From Paenibacillus contaminans (GTDB lineage Bacteria; Bacillota; Bacilli; Paenibacillales; NBRC-103111), in NCBI RefSeq assembly GCF_003285015.1, contig NZ_QMFB01000028.1:46913-110912 (forward strand): DNA of 64,000 bases, written 5' to 3'. Made by a program: the position numbers and the translations under genes. The notes under the pieces are model-generated. The model ran no database searches and was not told where the DNA came from. It was given only the letters and a program-made list of their open reading frames with translations. Shown here piece by piece: positions 62,251-64,000 of the stretch; the stretch's first letter is position 1, and every line of letters starts with the position of its first letter.

Positions 62251-63879
62251 TTACATCATGCCGCCCATTCCGCCCATTCCGCCCATGTCAGGCATAGCCG
62301 GTTTGTCTTTTTCCGGTTTGTCGGCGATAACCGCTTCGGTAGTGAGGAACATAGCCGCTACGGAAGCTGCGTTTTGCAGCGCGGAACGGGTTACCTTCGC
62401 AGGGTCTACGATACCTGCTTCGATCATGTTGACCCAGTCGCCGGAAGCTGCGTTGTAGCCTACGCCTACAGCTTCTTTTTTCAGACGCTCAACGATAACG
62501 GAGCCTTCTTGGCCTGCGTTAGCCGCGATTGTGCGAACCGGCTCTTCCAGAGCGCGAAGCACGATGTTAACGCCTGTTTTTTCGTCGCCTTCCGCATTAA
62601 CGCCGGCAACTGCGCCGAATACGTTAACGAGGGCTGTACCGCCGCCTGCAACGATACCTTCTTCAACTGCAGCGCGAGTCGCGTTCAAAGCGTCTTCGAT
62701 GCGCAGTTTGCGCTCTTTCAGCTCGGTTTCGGTAGCTGCGCCTACTTTGATAACGGCTACGCCGCCGGCAAGCTTAGCAAGACGCTCTTGCAGTTTTTCT
62801 TTATCGAAATCGGAAGTCGTTTCTTCCAATTGAGCACGAATTTGCGAGATACGAGCGCCGATGTCTTTCTTGTCGCCGGCACCGTCAACGATGATCGTGT
62901 TTTCTTTGGTGATGCGAACTTGACGCGCGCTTCCCAATTGCTCGATGCGAGTGGATTTCAGCTCGAGGCCGAGCTCTTCCGTGATCACTTGGCCGCCTGT
63001 CAGGGCAGCGATATCCTGCAGCATCGCTTTGCGGCGGTCGCCGAAGCCAGGAGCTTTAACCGCTACGCAAGTGAATGTGCCGCGGAGCTTGTTCACGATC
63101 AGGGTAGCTTGCGCTTCGCCTTCAACGTCTTCAGCAAGGATCAGCAATTGCTTGCCGGATTGAACCACTTTCTCGAGAACCGGAAGAATCTCTTGGATGT
63201 TGCTGATTTTCTTGTCGGTAATGAGGATGTGCGGGTTGTCGAGAACAGCTTCCATTTTGTCCGTATCGGTAATCATGTACGGGGAAATGTAGCCGCGGTC
63301 GAATTGCATACCTTCTACGACTTCAAGCTCCGTGTAGAAGCCTTTGGACTCTTCAACGGTAATAACGCCGTCGTTTCCGACTTTCTCCATCGCTTCCGCG
63401 ATCAGTTGGCCGACTTCGTCGTCAGCGGAGGAAATAGCCGCAACTTGCGCAATGGATTGCTTGCCTTCGATCGGCTTCGAAATGTTTTTCAACTCTTCTA
63501 CTGCCGCTCTAACCGCTTTGTCGATCCCTTTGCGGATAACCATCGGGTTAGCGCCTGCCGTAACGTTTTTCAGGCCTTCGCGGATCATCGCTTGAGCCAG
63601 AACGGTTGCAGTCGTCGTTCCGTCGCCGGCAACGTCGTTTGTTTTGGTAGCTACTTCTTTAACAAGCTGAGCGCCCATGTTCTCGAATGCGTCTTCCAGC
63701 TCGATTTCTTTCGCGATGGTCACGCCGTCATTCGTGATGAGCGGGCTGCCGAATTTTTTCTCCAGAACGACATTGCGGCCTTTCGGTCCGAGTGTCACTT
63801 TCACTGCGTTTGCCAGTGCGTCAACACCGCGAAGCATTGCGCGGCGAGCGTCTTCGCTAAACTTGATATCCTTTGCCAT
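62251..63879 (-). CDS. groL: Chaperonin GroEL (60 kDa)
   Basis: 542 residues, the family length. It shows MAKDIKFSEDARRAMLRGVD, VTLGPKGRNVVLEKKFGSPL, the ATP-site VAGDGTTTATVLAQ, ISSADDEVGQLIAEAMEKVG, VEEGIVAGGGTALVNVFGAV and the C-terminal GGMGGMGGMM tail. Forms the double-ring folding chamber with GroES. ATG start with GGGAGGT upstream. It is second in the groES-groEL operon, 90 bp after groES. A heat-shock CIRCE element, if present, would lie upstream of groES, outside the window. Confidence 0.98.
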   Translation of the reverse strand: MAKDIKFSEDARRAMLRGVDALANAVKVTLGPKGRNVVLEKKFGSPLITNDGVTIAKEIELEDAFENMGAQLVKEVATKTNDVAGDGTTTATVLAQAMIREGLKNVTAGANPMVIRKGIDKAVRAAVEELKNISKPIEGKQSIAQVAAISSADDEVGQLIAEAMEKVGNDGVITVEESKGFYTELEVVEGMQFDRGYISPYMITDTDKMEAVLDNPHILITDKKISNIQEILPVLEKVVQSGKQLLILAEDVEGEAQATLIVNKLRGTFTCVAVKAPGFGDRRKAMLQDIAALTGGQVITEELGLELKSTRIEQLGSARQVRITKENTIIVDGAGDKKDIGARISQIRAQLEETTSDFDKEKLQERLAKLAGGVAVIKVGAATETELKERKLRIEDALNATRAAVEEGIVAGGGTALVNVFGAVAGVNAEGDEKTGVNIVLRALEEPVRTIAANAGQEGSVIVERLKKEAVGVGYNAASGDWVNMIEAGIVDPAKVTRSALQNAASVAAMFLTTEAVIADKPEKDKPAMPDMGGMGGMGGMM

Positions 63880-63969
63880 GAGACAAAAACCTCCCGAATA
63901 AGTTAATTTATGGACAAGCCTCGGTTATAATGCGTATACGTATATGCGTATAGGGCGGATGCTGCTTTC

Positions 63970-64000
63970 TTATCCCAATACTGCCAGGATATCGCTCTCG
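63970..64000 (-). CDS. groS: Co-chaperonin GroES, C-terminal fragment
   Basis: The last nine codons, ESDILAVLG and a TAA stop, match the conserved GroES C-terminus (ESDILAV.G). The rest lies beyond the right edge. It is followed by groEL after 90 bp. Confidence 0.9.
   Translation of the reverse strand, partial: ESDILAVLG

Noticed and set aside
62374..63906. 510-codon open frame on the plus strand opposite groEL
   Set aside because: Antisense shadow of groEL's codon pattern. The product has no recognisable motif, while groEL on the other strand is certain.
1..64000. tRNA, rRNA, prophage or complete insertion sequences
   Set aside because: None seen on either strand; only gene fragments and the inverted-repeat segment near 56.4-57.7 kb hint at past mobility.

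Overview
The window looks like chromosomal DNA of a motile, low-to-moderate GC Gram-positive bacterium of the Paenibacillaceae type (Paenibacillus/Cohnella-like). This is inferred from SLH-domain surface proteins, a Bacillus-type EPS start module (transmembrane modulator, tyrosine kinase, PHP phosphatase), LPXTG/sortase surface genes, a flagellin with csrA beside it, and frequent GTG/TTG starts with strong Shine-Dalgarno sites. No database search was possible.

Region 1 (1-22.9 kb) is a Wzy-type exopolysaccharide locus read leftwards. It holds a truncated flippase, CapA-like and ATP-grasp proteins, a polymerase, a GT4 enzyme, a UbiA-like/HAD pair, the UDP-L-FucNAc module capG-capF-capE with a WbuB-like transferase, and the diamino-sugar initiation module (GNAT, PglC-like, PglE-like, PglF/EpsC-like). 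Upstream lie a structured intercistronic RNA, cpsD and wzz, then an SLH protein, a PHP phosphatase and galU. A divergent UDP-glucose 4-epimerase-like gene follows. The leftmost ~9 kb is visibly AT-rich, as serotype-specific cassettes often are.

Region 2 (23-33.8 kb) is a Gram-positive-type Pel polysaccharide operon read leftwards. The order is an epimerase fused to PelD (degenerate GGDEF, visible RETD I-site), PelE, a PelA deacetylase, PelF, PelG fused to a CotH-like kinase, a VTC-domain protein and a DUF4956 membrane protein. This is the most unusual system here: a c-di-GMP-controlled synthase genetically welded to a possible phosphorylation/polyphosphate module.

Region 3 (34-56 kb) is cell-surface biology: a secreted parallel beta-helix protein with two carbohydrate-binding-like modules, a copper-amine-oxidase-N-like secreted protein, a class B sortase, a 2189-residue LPKTG adhesin with 12 SpaA-type domains (including an exact-length 858-bp triplet duplication), a two-component system, and a 1975-residue SLH protein.

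Region 4 (56-57.8 kb) is a decayed stretch with a 17-bp-arm palindrome, an inverted-repeat-flanked segment, an SLH fragment and a LuxR fragment, around a short intact csrA paralogue. Region 5 (57.8-64 kb) has a sigma-D promoter, a hairpin with an AGGAG loop, a second csrA, a flagellin gene whose leader has two CsrA-type sites, a giant repeat-containing flagellin, groEL, and the last codons of groES.
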